Source of the DNA: JAKIVR01 sp035933635
GTDB lineage: Archaea > Thermoplasmatota > Thermoplasmata > Lutacidiplasmatales > UBA184
Reading direction: 5' to 3'
Length of the DNA: 64,000 bases
Assembly (NCBI GenBank): GCA_035933635.1
Contig: DASYYY010000022.1
Location: 62,001 to 126,000 of the forward strand
The position numbers and the translations under genes were made by a program. The notes below the pieces were generated by a model. It made no database searches. It was not told where the DNA came from and saw only the letters and a program-made list of their open reading frames with translations. Shown here one piece after another: positions 15,770 through 23,983 of the stretch (position 1 is the first letter of the stretch; each line of letters opens with the position of its first letter).

Positions 15770-17452
15770 ATGGACGCGAACACCCAGGCGGGCATCGAGG
15801 TCGCCGCCATCGTCGTGGCGGCGGCGCTGCTGTACTATCTGCTGAGCCGCTACGGCACCTGGTTCGTCCGTACGGCGAAGGTCTGGCTGTTCACGACCGA
15901 CCACAAGCGGATCGGGCTGATGTACATCGTCACCGGCTTCATTTTCTTCTTCATCGGCGGGATCTACGCCTCCGTCATCCGTACCGACCTGGGGGTCGTC
16001 CAGGGACTCGGGATGGACCCGCAGACGACGCTCGGGATCGACCCGGCGACGTACTCGACGCTGTTCACCCTGCACGGGACGCTGATGATCTTCATGTTCG
16101 TCATCCCGGTGCTCGTCGGGTTCGGCAACTACCTCGTCCCGTCGATGATCGGGTCGAAGGAGATGGCCCTCCCGAAGATCAACAACATCGCGTTCTGGAT
16201 GATCCCGCCGGCGGGCATCCTCCTGATCCTCTCCAACGCGTCGGCCGGCTGGACCGGCTACGTGCCGCTCTCGGTCCAGGTCGACCCGACCAACCCCCAC
16301 GGCGTCGACCTGTGGATCCTCGGTCTCCACATCCTGTCGGCCTCCTCGATGCTCGGGGCGATCAACTTCATCGTCACGATCATCAAGCACCGCGCGCCCG
16401 GCGTCCACTACTGGAACATGCCGCTGTTCGTCTGGTCGACGTTCATCAACTCCATCCTGCTGCTCTTCGCGCTCCCGTCGCTGTCGATCGCGCTGACGAT
16501 GATCCTGGCGGACCGGAACTTCGGCACCCACATCCTGGCGGCGGCCAACGGCACCCCGCTCGGCGGGGCGCTGCTCTACCAGAACATGTTCTGGTTCTTC
16601 GCCCATCCCGAGGTCTACGTCATGGTCCTGCCGGCGTTCGGGCTGATCTCGACGATCCTGCCCAAGCTCGCCCGCAAGGACATCTACGGCTACGCGGCGA
16701 TGGCGATCGCGCTGGGCGTGTTCGCGGTGCTCAGCTTCGCCGTCTGGGAGCACCACATGTTCGTCACCGGCCTCGACACGAACGTCCGGTTCGTGTTCAT
16801 GCTGAGCACGATGGCGATTGCCGTGCCCTCGGCGGTCAAGACGTTCAACTGGGTCGCGACGCTCTGGGGCGGCAAGATCTGGATGGCGACGCCGATGTGG
16901 TTCTGCATCGCGTTCATCACCGGGTTCGTCATCGGCGGCCTGTCGGGGCTCCTGCTCGCCTCGATCCCGATCGACTACCTCTACCACGCCACCTACTTCG
17001 TGGTGGCCCACTTCCACTACATCATCCTCGGCGGGACCGTCCTCGCCATCTTCGCCGCCATGTACTTCTACTTCCCGATCTGGACCCGCCGCTGGTACAA
17101 CCAGACCGCCGCGCAGGTCCATTTCGTGATGACCTACATCGGGGTCAACCTGCTGCTGTTCCCGATGTTCATCCTCGGGGCGATGGGGATGCCCCGGCGG
17201 GTCTACACCTACATCCCCGACCCGACGTTCCAGTTCCTCAACCTGCTCTCGACGCTCGGGGCGTTCATCTTCGGCATCGCGCAGCTCGTGTTCGTGTTCA
17301 ACCTGATCTACAGCTACTACGGCGGCAAGCCCGTCCAGGGCGACGACCCCTGGGGCGAGCCCCTGCCCAGCACCATGACCGGACCGGCGCCGACCTTCCA
17401 GCCGCTGCCCTCGCGGGCCCCGGTCGCCGCCGTGCCGGAGGGGACCGCGTAG
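15770..17452 (+). CDS. coxA: Cytochrome c oxidase subunit I (A1-type heme-copper oxidase)
   Basis: The 560-residue, twelve-helix-type protein has the low-spin heme His in LHGTLMIF. It also has the CuB His and cross-linked Tyr in AHPEVYVMVLP, the CuB pair in WEHHMF, and the heme ligands in HFHYIILGG. The Glu in HPEVY and the Lys in PSAVKTFNW are those of the D and K proton channels of A1-type oxidases. It reduces oxygen and pumps protons in the cytoplasmic membrane. A GGAG element lies before the ATG. No subunit III gene is seen in the window. Confidence 0.97.
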   Translation: MDANTQAGIEVAAIVVAAALLYYLLSRYGTWFVRTAKVWLFTTDHKRIGLMYIVTGFIFFFIGGIYASVIRTDLGVVQGLGMDPQTTLGIDPATYSTLFTLHGTLMIFMFVIPVLVGFGNYLVPSMIGSKEMALPKINNIAFWMIPPAGILLILSNASAGWTGYVPLSVQVDPTNPHGVDLWILGLHILSASSMLGAINFIVTIIKHRAPGVHYWNMPLFVWSTFINSILLLFALPSLSIALTMILADRNFGTHILAAANGTPLGGALLYQNMFWFFAHPEVYVMVLPAFGLISTILPKLARKDIYGYAAMAIALGVFAVLSFAVWEHHMFVTGLDTNVRFVFMLSTMAIAVPSAVKTFNWVATLWGGKIWMATPMWFCIAFITGFVIGGLSGLLLASIPIDYLYHATYFVVAHFHYIILGGTVLAIFAAMYFYFPIWTRRWYNQTAAQVHFVMTYIGVNLLLFPMFILGAMGMPRRVYTYIPDPTFQFLNLLSTLGAFIFGIAQLVFVFNLIYSYYGGKPVQGDDPWGEPLPSTMTGPAPTFQPLPSRAPVAAVPEGTA

Positions 17453-17471
17453 GCGGTCCGGGGAGACTCCG

Positions 17472-18065
17472 ATGCGCGGGCACGGGCTGTTCCGAGCGGT
17501 CGCCGTCGCAGCGTTCCTCGCCTGCTACGTGACGATCCTCCTCGGGGGGAACGTCATCGCGAGCGACTCGGGGCTCGGTTGTCCGGACTGGCCGACCTGC
17601 CACGGCCAGCTCGTACCGCATCTGTCCGGGGCGACCACGATCGAGTACTCGCACCGGGTGGCGGCCTTCGTCCTGAGCGTGTTGGTGCTCGCCCTCACCG
17701 TCGCCGCGGTGTTGTTCGAGCGTGCTCGTCCGACGATCACGCGATTGACCTACGCGGCGCTGGCCACGGTGATCGTCGAGGCGCTCCTGGGCGGCGTCGT
17801 CGTCGACAGCGACCTCGTGGTGGCGATCGTGCTCGTCCACTTCGCCGTCGCCACGGTGCTCTTCGCCCTGCTGCTGCTCATCGCGTTCCTGGCCAACGTG
17901 CGCGAGCTTCCCCCGGCGTGGAAGGCCTGGGCCAGCCGCGCGATCGAGGAGAACGTCACCGGCACTCCGACGACCATCGGCGAGGCTCCCCGTCCGGCCG
18001 AACCGCCGATGCGGGCGCCCGGCGGACCGGTCGGCGTCGCTCCGCGGCCCCGGCTCCTGCGCTAG
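17472..18065 (+). CDS. ctaA: Half-size heme A synthase
   Basis: The 197-residue protein has four membrane helices, half the bacterial number, like the compact archaeal heme A synthases. Two conserved cysteines lie in GCPDWPTCHG near residue 37 and a heme-binding His in EYSHR near residue 60, with a second His in VLVHF near residue 122. It oxidises heme O to heme A. The C-terminal 45 residues are Pro/Arg-rich and cytoplasmic. It lies between subunit I and heme O synthase, its pathway partner. Confidence 0.88.
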   Translation: MRGHGLFRAVAVAAFLACYVTILLGGNVIASDSGLGCPDWPTCHGQLVPHLSGATTIEYSHRVAAFVLSVLVLALTVAAVLFERARPTITRLTYAALATVIVEALLGGVVVDSDLVVAIVLVHFAVATVLFALLLLIAFLANVRELPPAWKAWASRAIEENVTGTPTTIGEAPRPAEPPMRAPGGPVGVAPRPRLLR

Positions 18066-18084
18066 GTCGGCCCCGAGGTGCCCG

Positions 18085-19038
18085 GTGGCGGCCGAGACTC
18101 CGGTGTTATCTCCGCGGTCCGCGTCGGCGCGGGCGGTCGAGGTGGGCGAGACGCCGCGCTGGAAGGACTACCTCGCGCTCACCAAGCCGGGGATCACCGG
18201 CCTGATCGTGGCCGTCGGTATCGGCGGCTATTTCCTGGCCCTGACCGGTCCGGTCCGGCTCGTCCCTCTGGCGCTCCTTGTCGCCTTCGGCGCCTCGGCG
18301 AGCGCGGGCGCCGCGATGCTCAACCACTACTTCGACCGCGACCTCGATGCCCAGATGCGCCGCACGCGGCACCGGCCCCTCCCCGAGGGCCGGATCGCTC
18401 CGGATGTCTCGGTCTTCGCCGGGGGGATCGCGCTGTCGGCGATCGGCGTGGGGGGGGCGGCGCTGCTCCTGAACCCGCTGGCGGCGTTCGCGATCCTCCT
18501 CGGGGGCGTGACCTACGTCGGCGTGTACACGCTGTGGCTCAAGCGACGCTCCTCGTGGAACATCGTGGTCGGAGGTTTCGCGGGCAGCGCCCCGGCGCTC
18601 GCGGGCAGCGCGGTGGCGGTCGGCCACTTCACCGCCGGTGCCTACGCCCTGGCGCTGCTGCTCTTCCTGTGGACGCCCCCGCACTTCTGGTCGCTCGCGC
18701 TGCTGCTGCGCAAGGACTACGCCGCGGTCGGGCTCCCGATGCTCCCGAAGATGGATGACCCCGCATTCTCGGGCAAGGTCGTCGTGGTCTCCGCGGCGCT
18801 GCTGTTGCCGGCGACGATCCTCGTCTGGTGGCTCGCGCCGCTCCCGTGGTGGGCGGGCGGTACGCTGGTCGCCTTGGGGATCGCCTTCGTGGCCCTGACC
18901 TCGCCGCTCTGGGGAGCGGTGCTCCCCGGGCGCGCTCGAATGGGGTTCATTTACTCCGGGATCTACTTGCTCGCCGTCCTGGTCGTGCTCGTCGCGAGCG
19001 GGCTGATCGCCCACCCGGCGCTCGCCGTGGGTGCCTGA
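18085..19038 (+). CDS. ctaB: Heme O synthase (protoheme IX farnesyltransferase)
   Basis: This 317-residue UbiA-family prenyltransferase has multiple membrane helices. The first Asp-rich motif is NHYFDRDLDAQMRRTRHRPLP, with a second conserved region WTPPHFWSLALLLRKDY. It adds a farnesyl group to heme B to make heme O, the substrate of the adjacent heme A synthase. The start is GTG 18085. The N-terminal 30 residues are variable. Confidence 0.94.
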   Translation: MAAETPVLSPRSASARAVEVGETPRWKDYLALTKPGITGLIVAVGIGGYFLALTGPVRLVPLALLVAFGASASAGAAMLNHYFDRDLDAQMRRTRHRPLPEGRIAPDVSVFAGGIALSAIGVGGAALLLNPLAAFAILLGGVTYVGVYTLWLKRRSSWNIVVGGFAGSAPALAGSAVAVGHFTAGAYALALLLFLWTPPHFWSLALLLRKDYAAVGLPMLPKMDDPAFSGKVVVVSAALLLPATILVWWLAPLPWWAGGTLVALGIAFVALTSPLWGAVLPGRARMGFIYSGIYLLAVLVVLVASGLIAHPALAVGA

Positions 19039-19059
19039 GCGACCTGCGGCGGGCTCAAG

Positions 19060-19067
19060 GTTATCTC
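19060..19067 (+). promoter_or_regulatory. TATA-like box for the gene at 19089
   Basis: The element gttatctc lies 25 bp before the ATG at 19089, matching leaderless archaeal promoters. Confidence 0.5.
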
Positions 19068-19088
19068 CGCGGCTCCGGTGTAAACGGC

Positions 19089-19781
19089 ATGCCGGAGCAC
19101 CGGGAGCCCGGAAGCGATTCGTCCGCGAATCGGCCGACGGTCCAGAGCGTCGAGACCGCGCTCCGCCGCCTCGGCTACGCCAAGGTCGCCCCGACGACCC
19201 GGCCCCCGGGGGACCAGCGCCCGAATTTCTGGGTGCAGGAGCCGGGCGTGCCGCGAAGGCTCTACCCGGTCTTCATCGAGGAGTCGCTCGCGCAGACCTC
19301 GGCGCTCGCCTCCGAACCGCGCCCGGCCATCCTCGTCGTGCCCGACGAGTCTCGGGCGGTCAACGCCTGGCGGGAGCTCAGGGCACACCGCGCGCGGGGT
19401 GCGGTGGCGGAGATCTCGATCCTCGTGCTGGCGCACGGTCGGCCGGGAGGGGACGCGGCGCACTGGCACACGGGAGCCGTCGACCGACGTGAGCTGCTCG
19501 ACCTCGCGACCGGTGTGATCGTCGGGATGTTCCGCCGCGCTGCGTCGGAGGGCGACGGCGCCCAGATCGACTTCGGCGAGATGCTCGAGATCCTCAAGGG
19601 GCGGTTCCACATCGACCTCGCCAAGACCCTCGGTGTCGAGGCGCAGGAGGACATCCTGTGGATGATGTACCATCTCGCGATGCGCTTCTCCTACGCCCCC
19701 GGCGACCCCGGAGGCAGCCTCCATTTGCTCGTGCTCAAGCCGACCGGACCCGCGGCGCGGCTGCCGTGGTTCGCCGCCTGA
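19089..19781 (+). CDS. Hypothetical protein of about 230 residues
   Basis: This soluble protein has no signal or membrane segment. A middle region (about 75-130) has alternating hydrophobic strands ending ISILVLAHGR, and the C-terminal half is helical with acidic residues (EMLEILKGRFHIDL). No catalytic motif is recognised. It has its own TATA-like box and starts without a leader. It follows heme O synthase but need not belong to it. Confidence 0.6.
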   Translation: MPEHREPGSDSSANRPTVQSVETALRRLGYAKVAPTTRPPGDQRPNFWVQEPGVPRRLYPVFIEESLAQTSALASEPRPAILVVPDESRAVNAWRELRAHRARGAVAEISILVLAHGRPGGDAAHWHTGAVDRRELLDLATGVIVGMFRRAASEGDGAQIDFGEMLEILKGRFHIDLAKTLGVEAQEDILWMMYHLAMRFSYAPGDPGGSLHLLVLKPTGPAARLPWFAA

Positions 19782-19799
19782 GCGTCGCGTCGAGCAGGG

Positions 19800-19807
19800 C
19801 TTTTATC
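19800..19807 (+). promoter_or_regulatory. TATA-like box of the 58-residue membrane protein gene
   Basis: The element cttttatc lies about 38 bp before the ATG at 19842. Confidence 0.4.
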
Positions 19808-19841
19808 CCCTCGAAGTTCGCCGCCATCGTCGAGGGCCTCC

Positions 19842-20018
19842 ATGAGCTCGGAGTTCCGGACGCCGTACACCCCCACCCCGGGGGGATCGCTGCCGCCGCC
19901 GCACACCAACCCGGCCGAAGGCAAGAAAGAGCTCTGGACGTTCTTCTGGCTCGCGCTCGCCAACACCACGATCATCGGGGTGGCCGGCGTCGCGACGTGG
20001 ATGCTCATCCCCCATTGA
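19842..20018 (+). CDS. 58-residue single-helix membrane protein, possible small oxidase subunit
   Basis: The translation has a Pro/Gly-rich N-terminus (MSSEFRTPYTPTPGGS) and a charged stretch (EGKKELW). One membrane helix follows (TFFWLALANTTIIGVAGVATW), and the protein ends LIPH. It resembles the small subunit-IV-type proteins of aerobic archaeal oxidases in size and layout, not clearly in sequence. It has its own TATA-like box and lies just after the heme synthesis genes. It was too short for most automatic gene calls. Confidence 0.6.
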   Translation: MSSEFRTPYTPTPGGSLPPPHTNPAEGKKELWTFFWLALANTTIIGVAGVATWMLIPH

Positions 20019-20046
20019 GCGAACGGCCCGGCGCCCGCTCGGCCAA

Positions 20047-20055
20047 CCTTATCTC
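20047..20055 (+). promoter_or_regulatory. TATA-like box of tRNA-Pro
   Basis: The element ccttatctc lies about 40 bp upstream of the mature tRNA start, leaving room for a 5' leader removed by RNase P. Confidence 0.45.
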
Positions 20056-20091
20056 GCGAACCATTGTCCCCGCGCGGGACGGAGCGCCCGT

Positions 20092-20169
20092 GGGGCCGTG
20101 GGGTAGCTTGGACCATCCTTCTTGCTTGGGGTGCAAGAGACTCCGATTCAAATTCGGACGGCCCCACCA
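20092..20169 (+). tRNA. tRNA-Pro (anticodon GGG), CCA encoded
   Basis: A cloverleaf is visible. The acceptor stem is GGGGCCG/CGGCCCC and the D loop contains GG. The anticodon stem CTTGC/GCAAG carries the loop TTGGGGT, with anticodon GGG at 20128-20130. The T arm is TCCGA/TCGGA with loop TTCAAAT, and A is the discriminator followed by an encoded CCA. It would read CCC and CCU. There is one more base than expected between the D and anticodon stems. No intron is apparent. Confidence 0.93.
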
Positions 20170-20335
20170 CCGTTCCTCGCCGTCGGGCTTGGAGTGAACC
20201 TCGCGGACGCTCGGCGCGCCCTCGGGCGGCCGTTCGCCATTTCACGAGGTTCATCTACGGGCTCCCGGATGTCGAGCAACCTCCTCGACGGGCCTCGTTT
20301 CGGGGCATCCCGTTGGGGAAGTGGGTGATCGAAAC

Positions 20336-21328
20336 ATGAGCTCAGGAAGGGAGAAGGCCGAACGGGTCGCCGGACATCGTATGGCGGGGCGCTGGTCGCT
20401 CGCCGTCGCCTCGGGTGCCGGGGCGGTGGCGGTCCTCGTGCTCGTCGCCCCGATGGCGCTCGGCGCGAGCACGCTCCCGCCCTACACGGGCGTGGATTCC
20501 AAGCTCTCGTACACCGGCTTGGCCGGCTGCGCTACGGAGAAGGGGAAGGCGGCCTTCTCGCTGACGACGGGGACGTTCACGGGCAGCGCATCGTCCTCGT
20601 CCAAGACCTGCCCCAAGCAGCTCAGCGGGGCGGGGTCCTACAGCGACGGATCGAACACGTTCGGGACCGACGTGGCGATCCACCTGAGACTGCCGACCGG
20701 CTTCCACCATGTGGCGGCGGACTGGTCGGTGAAGTCCAACCTCAAGGGCGCCGAGTCCGCGACGATCGCCTGCCCGGCACCGGTACCATTCGTGGAGAAC
20801 TATACCTACGGGTACGGCTCCAACCAGTACTGGGACAACTACTCGGGTGCCCAGCAGTACTGCACCTCGGACACCGAGGCGTACCTGTCGATCGGCTCCT
20901 ACATCGATGACCTGACGACCGGCGCGATCGTGAACTCGAGCTACATCGATCCGCTGCTGAGCAGCGTCAACACGTTCAACACCACCTACTGGGAGTGCTA
21001 TCACGACACGTTCTGGAACGGCAGCGGCTACACCTACACGAACGGCTGCTACGGTTTCAACCAGACCACGAGCACCAACGCCCAGTTCGGCAACACCTAC
21101 TACCCGACCTGGAGCGGGCCGACATCGTTCAACAACACCACGACCACCGCGTTCACGCTGTGGTACAACAACTCCTACTCGGCCGCGCACCACTACGCCT
21201 ACTTCTTCGAGGTGGACCTGAACACCTTCACGGACGTTCAGGGATGGGGCCACGCGGTGGCCACCGCGTCGATCAATCTGTCCACGCTCGGAAACTCCGG
21301 CAAGTTGGTCAAGATCGTCGTGAGCTAG
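20336..21328 (+). CDS. Secreted Asn/Thr/Tyr-rich protein, member of a three-copy local family
   Basis: The 330-residue protein has an N-terminal signal helix (about 20-45, VASGAGAVAVLVLVAPMALGAS) and a long extracellular part. That part is rich in Asn, Thr, Ser, Tyr and Gly with many N-glycosylation sequons. Six or more Cys residues may form disulfides (including GCATEKG, KTCPKQL, WECYHD, NGCYGF). Segments HHVAADWSVKSNLKG and HHYAYFFEVDL align with the two secreted proteins at 30.4-32.2 kb. It may be a surface or S-layer-associated protein; the function is unknown. Confidence 0.65.
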   Translation: MSSGREKAERVAGHRMAGRWSLAVASGAGAVAVLVLVAPMALGASTLPPYTGVDSKLSYTGLAGCATEKGKAAFSLTTGTFTGSASSSSKTCPKQLSGAGSYSDGSNTFGTDVAIHLRLPTGFHHVAADWSVKSNLKGAESATIACPAPVPFVENYTYGYGSNQYWDNYSGAQQYCTSDTEAYLSIGSYIDDLTTGAIVNSSYIDPLLSSVNTFNTTYWECYHDTFWNGSGYTYTNGCYGFNQTTSTNAQFGNTYYPTWSGPTSFNNTTTTAFTLWYNNSYSAAHHYAYFFEVDLNTFTDVQGWGHAVATASINLSTLGNSGKLVKIVVS

Positions 21329-21427
21329 GTCCCGCGCTCTCCGTGGCCGGGGTGACCCTCCCCCGCCCACCCAACCCCTTCCCCGCCCCCTTCTCGAACG
21401 GCCGGCGCCGAGTGCCTCGTGCCGACA

Positions 21428-21435
21428 CTATATTC
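21428..21435 (+). promoter_or_regulatory. TATA-like box of rlmE
   Basis: The element ctatattc lies 25 bp before the ATG at 21457, implying a leaderless transcript. Confidence 0.5.
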
Positions 21436-21456
21436 TCACGCGCCTCGACGCCGTCG

Positions 21457-22056
21457 ATGGCCCGCCGATTCGTCCAGGAGCGGCGGCGCGACCCGTACTA
21501 CCGGGCCGCGCAGCAGGAGGGGCTGAGGTCGCGCGCGGCGTTCAAGCTCGGGTGGATCGCGGAGCGGTTCCCGGTCTTCGCTCCCGGCGACCGCGTGCTC
21601 GATCTCGGCGCGGCGCCCGGCGGCTGGTCGCTCGTCGCCCGCGACCTCGTCGGGTCCCGAGGCACGGTCACCGCGATCGACCCCCGCGGGATCGACCCGA
21701 TCGACGGCGTCGAGGTCCTCCGGGCGCGCGTCGGTGACGCCGGTCTCGGGGACCGGCTCGCCGGCCGTCAGTTCGACGTGGTGCTCTCGGACATGTCCCC
21801 CTCGATCAGCGGAGCCTACGCGACCGACCACGCCCGCAGCATCGAGCTGGTCCGGGCCGGCTTTGCGTTGGCTCGACGGGTCCTGGTGCCGGGCGGTACG
21901 TTCGTCGCCAAGGTCTTCCAGGGCGACCTCCTGGGGGAACTGGAGGCCGAACTGCGCCCGAGCTTCGAAAAGCTCGAGCGCACCAAGCCGCCCGCCTCGC
22001 GTGCGCCCTCCTCGGAGCTGTACGTCATCGGACTCGGGTACGGGCGGGGCGGGTAG
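21457..22056 (+). CDS. rlmE: RlmE/FtsJ-type rRNA 2'-O-methyltransferase
   Basis: The 199-residue protein has the RrmJ layout: a basic N-terminus with DPYYRAAQQEGLRSRAAFKL, the SAM motif DLGAAPGGWSLVA near residue 50, and DVVLSDMSPSISG near residue 110. The catalytic Lys is in FVAKVFQGD near residue 150. It methylates a ribose 2'-OH of 23S rRNA U2552 in bacteria, and archaeal homologs act on rRNA or tRNA. It starts about 25 bp after a TATA-like box. Confidence 0.92.
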   Translation: MARRFVQERRRDPYYRAAQQEGLRSRAAFKLGWIAERFPVFAPGDRVLDLGAAPGGWSLVARDLVGSRGTVTAIDPRGIDPIDGVEVLRARVGDAGLGDRLAGRQFDVVLSDMSPSISGAYATDHARSIELVRAGFALARRVLVPGGTFVAKVFQGDLLGELEAELRPSFEKLERTKPPASRAPSSELYVIGLGYGRGG

Positions 22057-22112
22057 CCGTTCGACCCGGCCCGAACCCTCCGCCCCCACCCGCCGGGCGG
22101 CCGTCCCAGCGG

Positions 22113-22120
22113 TATTATAG
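22113..22120 (+). promoter_or_regulatory. TATA-like box of the TIM-barrel gene
   Basis: The element tattatag lies about 33 bp before the TTG at 22150. Confidence 0.45.
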
Positions 22121-22149
22121 AGGCGCGAAATAGGGGGCCCCCGCAGTTT

Positions 22150-23364
22150 TTGAGGGTCGGTCACGTGATACGTTTCGGACCCGCAGGTATCCCTCTCTCC
22201 TGCAAGGGGCGTACCCTTCGGGACGGGATCGCCGACGTCCACCATCTCGGGCTCGCCGCGTTGGAGGTCCAGTTCATCAAGGTCAATCCGCTCACGCGCG
22301 TCATCCTTGACGAGGAGGCCGGCAAGCAGGCCAAGGAGCTGCTCCAGCAGCTCGTCGTCGAGGTCGGCGGACCGGGCAAGGAGCCGGGTCGCCCGACGAT
22401 CGCGGACCTGTCCTCGCCGCTGAAGAAGCGCAGCTCGGTGACCACGCTGACCTGGTCGCTCGCCAAGGACCATGCCGACCTCGCCCAGACCAAGGCGCTC
22501 GCCAAGGCGCTCGACGTCGACCTGACGCTCCACGCCCCGTACTACGTCGATTTCTTCGGTAGCCAGGAGGCCCGCGACCGCAGCTTTCGGCAGATCCTGT
22601 GGTCCGGGGTCCTCGCCGACGGCCTCGGCGCGCGCCTGACGGTCACCCACCTCGGCTTTTACGGCGGCACGGCCCGCGAGGACTCCGTCCAGGAACTGAC
22701 CCAGTTCGCCAAGGACATCACCCAGTGGTTGAAGGACTACACCGGCGGCGACGTGCGGCTCGGCATCGAGCCGAGCGGCCACCCCGACGTGTTCGGCAGC
22801 CGCGAGGAGGTCCTCGAGCTCGCGCACCAGGTCAAGGGGGTCGTGCCCGTGCTCAACCTGCCGCACATCGCCGCGCGCGAGCGGATCGACCTCGACACCG
22901 CCGACCAGATCCGGCCGGTCGTCGACGAGTTCGTCCAGGCCAGCCACGGGAACCTCTACCTGAACTTCTCCGGCGTGGAGTTCTACGGACCGGGAGAGTT
23001 CCGCCTGACCCCGATCAAGCGCGGGCAGCTCAAGTTCGACCCGCTCGCCGAGGTGCTGAGCGAGCGGGACTACGACGTGAGCGTGATCTCCAGCTCGCCG
23101 CTGCTCGAGCACGATGCGATGTACATGAAGCTCCTGTACGAGCGGGCGCTGACCAAGCGTTGGGCCAAGCGCCACCAAGCCCAGCCGAAGGCCGCCGCGG
23201 CTGGCGCCGCCCCGCCCAAGGCCCGGCCCGCGGCCAAGCCGGCGCTCAAGCCGATCGCGCTCGCGGCGAAGGCGCGCCCCGCCGCCGCCGCGGCGCGGGA
23301 CACCAAGCGGCCGATGCGCTCGCTGTCCGTGCGCAGGTCCCATGGAGCCGGCCCCGCCCGCTGA
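22150..23364 (+). CDS. AP endonuclease IV / sugar isomerase-type TIM-barrel protein with Ala/Pro/Lys tail
   Basis: The 404-residue protein begins at a TTG with RVGHVIRFGPAGIPLSC and folds as an endonuclease IV-like TIM barrel (to about residue 325). It has LTLHAPYYVD, VTHLGFYGG, IEPSGHPDVFGS and NLPHIAARE. Some metal ligands of endonuclease IV seem kept (His, His, Glu, His), but the Asp after strand five reads Asn and the later ligands are not obvious, so DNA-repair activity is doubtful. The last 75 residues are an Ala/Pro/Lys tail. It overlaps the hexuloisomerase gene by 23 bases. Confidence 0.75.
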   Translation: MRVGHVIRFGPAGIPLSCKGRTLRDGIADVHHLGLAALEVQFIKVNPLTRVILDEEAGKQAKELLQQLVVEVGGPGKEPGRPTIADLSSPLKKRSSVTTLTWSLAKDHADLAQTKALAKALDVDLTLHAPYYVDFFGSQEARDRSFRQILWSGVLADGLGARLTVTHLGFYGGTAREDSVQELTQFAKDITQWLKDYTGGDVRLGIEPSGHPDVFGSREEVLELAHQVKGVVPVLNLPHIAARERIDLDTADQIRPVVDEFVQASHGNLYLNFSGVEFYGPGEFRLTPIKRGQLKFDPLAEVLSERDYDVSVISSSPLLEHDAMYMKLLYERALTKRWAKRHQAQPKAAAAGAAPPKARPAAKPALKPIALAAKARPAAAAARDTKRPMRSLSVRRSHGAGPAR

Positions 23365-23914
23365 GGCCCAGACCTACGCGCGCGCCCACGCCTACGTCGC
23401 CGGGCGCGTGGCGAGCGCCCTCGACGGCGTCGCCCCCGAGGTGGTGACCCGCGCCGTCGAGCTGTTCCAGCAGGCGCCCGCGATCTTCGCCTACGGCGCC
23501 GGGCGCAGCGGGATCATCGTCCGCGCCTTCGCGATGCGCCTGACCCAGATCGGGCTGACCGCCTACGTCATCGGCGAGAGCGTCACCCCGATCGTCCGCA
23601 AGGGCGACGTCGTCGTGATCCTCTCCGGCGCCGGCGAGAGCTACTCGTCGATCCAGACGGCGAACATCGTCCGACGGGTGGGCGCCGACCTGGTCGTGCT
23701 CACCGCGCACCCGGGCTCGAAGATCGCCCACACAGCGACGTTGCTCGTCACCTTCCAGTTCCCCGAGGAGGGCGACCGGCCGCGGCTCGCGCCGCTGGGG
23801 ACGCTGTTCGAGGCGACCGCGCTCGCGTTCACCGACGCGCTCATCGCCGAGATCATGCGCGCCCGCGGGGAGACCGAAGAGTCGATGCGGCGCCGTCACG
23901 CCATCATGGTCTGA
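23342..23914 (+). CDS. hxlB: 6-phospho-3-hexuloisomerase (SIS domain)
   Basis: The 190-residue SIS protein has FAYGAGRSGIIVRAFAMRL near residue 48, GESVTPIVRKGDVVVILSGAGES near residue 80 and a C-terminal helical cap. This is the pattern of PHI in the archaeal ribulose monophosphate pathway, which interconverts hexulose 6-phosphate and fructose 6-phosphate for pentose supply. No hexulose phosphate synthase gene is in the window. It begins inside the tail of the TIM-barrel gene, indicating coupled translation. Confidence 0.85.
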   Translation: MEPAPPAEAQTYARAHAYVAGRVASALDGVAPEVVTRAVELFQQAPAIFAYGAGRSGIIVRAFAMRLTQIGLTAYVIGESVTPIVRKGDVVVILSGAGESYSSIQTANIVRRVGADLVVLTAHPGSKIAHTATLLVTFQFPEEGDRPRLAPLGTLFEATALAFTDALIAEIMRARGETEESMRRRHAIMV

Positions 23915-23951
23915 CGGCCGCGTCGGTCGATCCACGCGCGGCGCTAGAGTA

Positions 23952-23960
23952 GATTTATCC
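23952..23960 (+). promoter_or_regulatory. TATA-like box of the arginine decarboxylase gene
   Basis: The element gatttatcc lies about 28 bp before the GTG at 23984. Confidence 0.5.
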
Positions 23961-23983
23961 GAGCGGAATTCTCACGCCGCCCT

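Noticed and set aside
15404..17122. Long minus-strand frame antisense to oxidase subunit I
   Set aside because: It is dominated by Asp, Arg, Gly and His, the mirror of hydrophobic codons in the real subunit I gene.
20170..20335. Short open frame running from the tRNA-Pro into the secreted protein leader
   Set aside because: It overlaps the tRNA and has no plausible protein composition or promoter.
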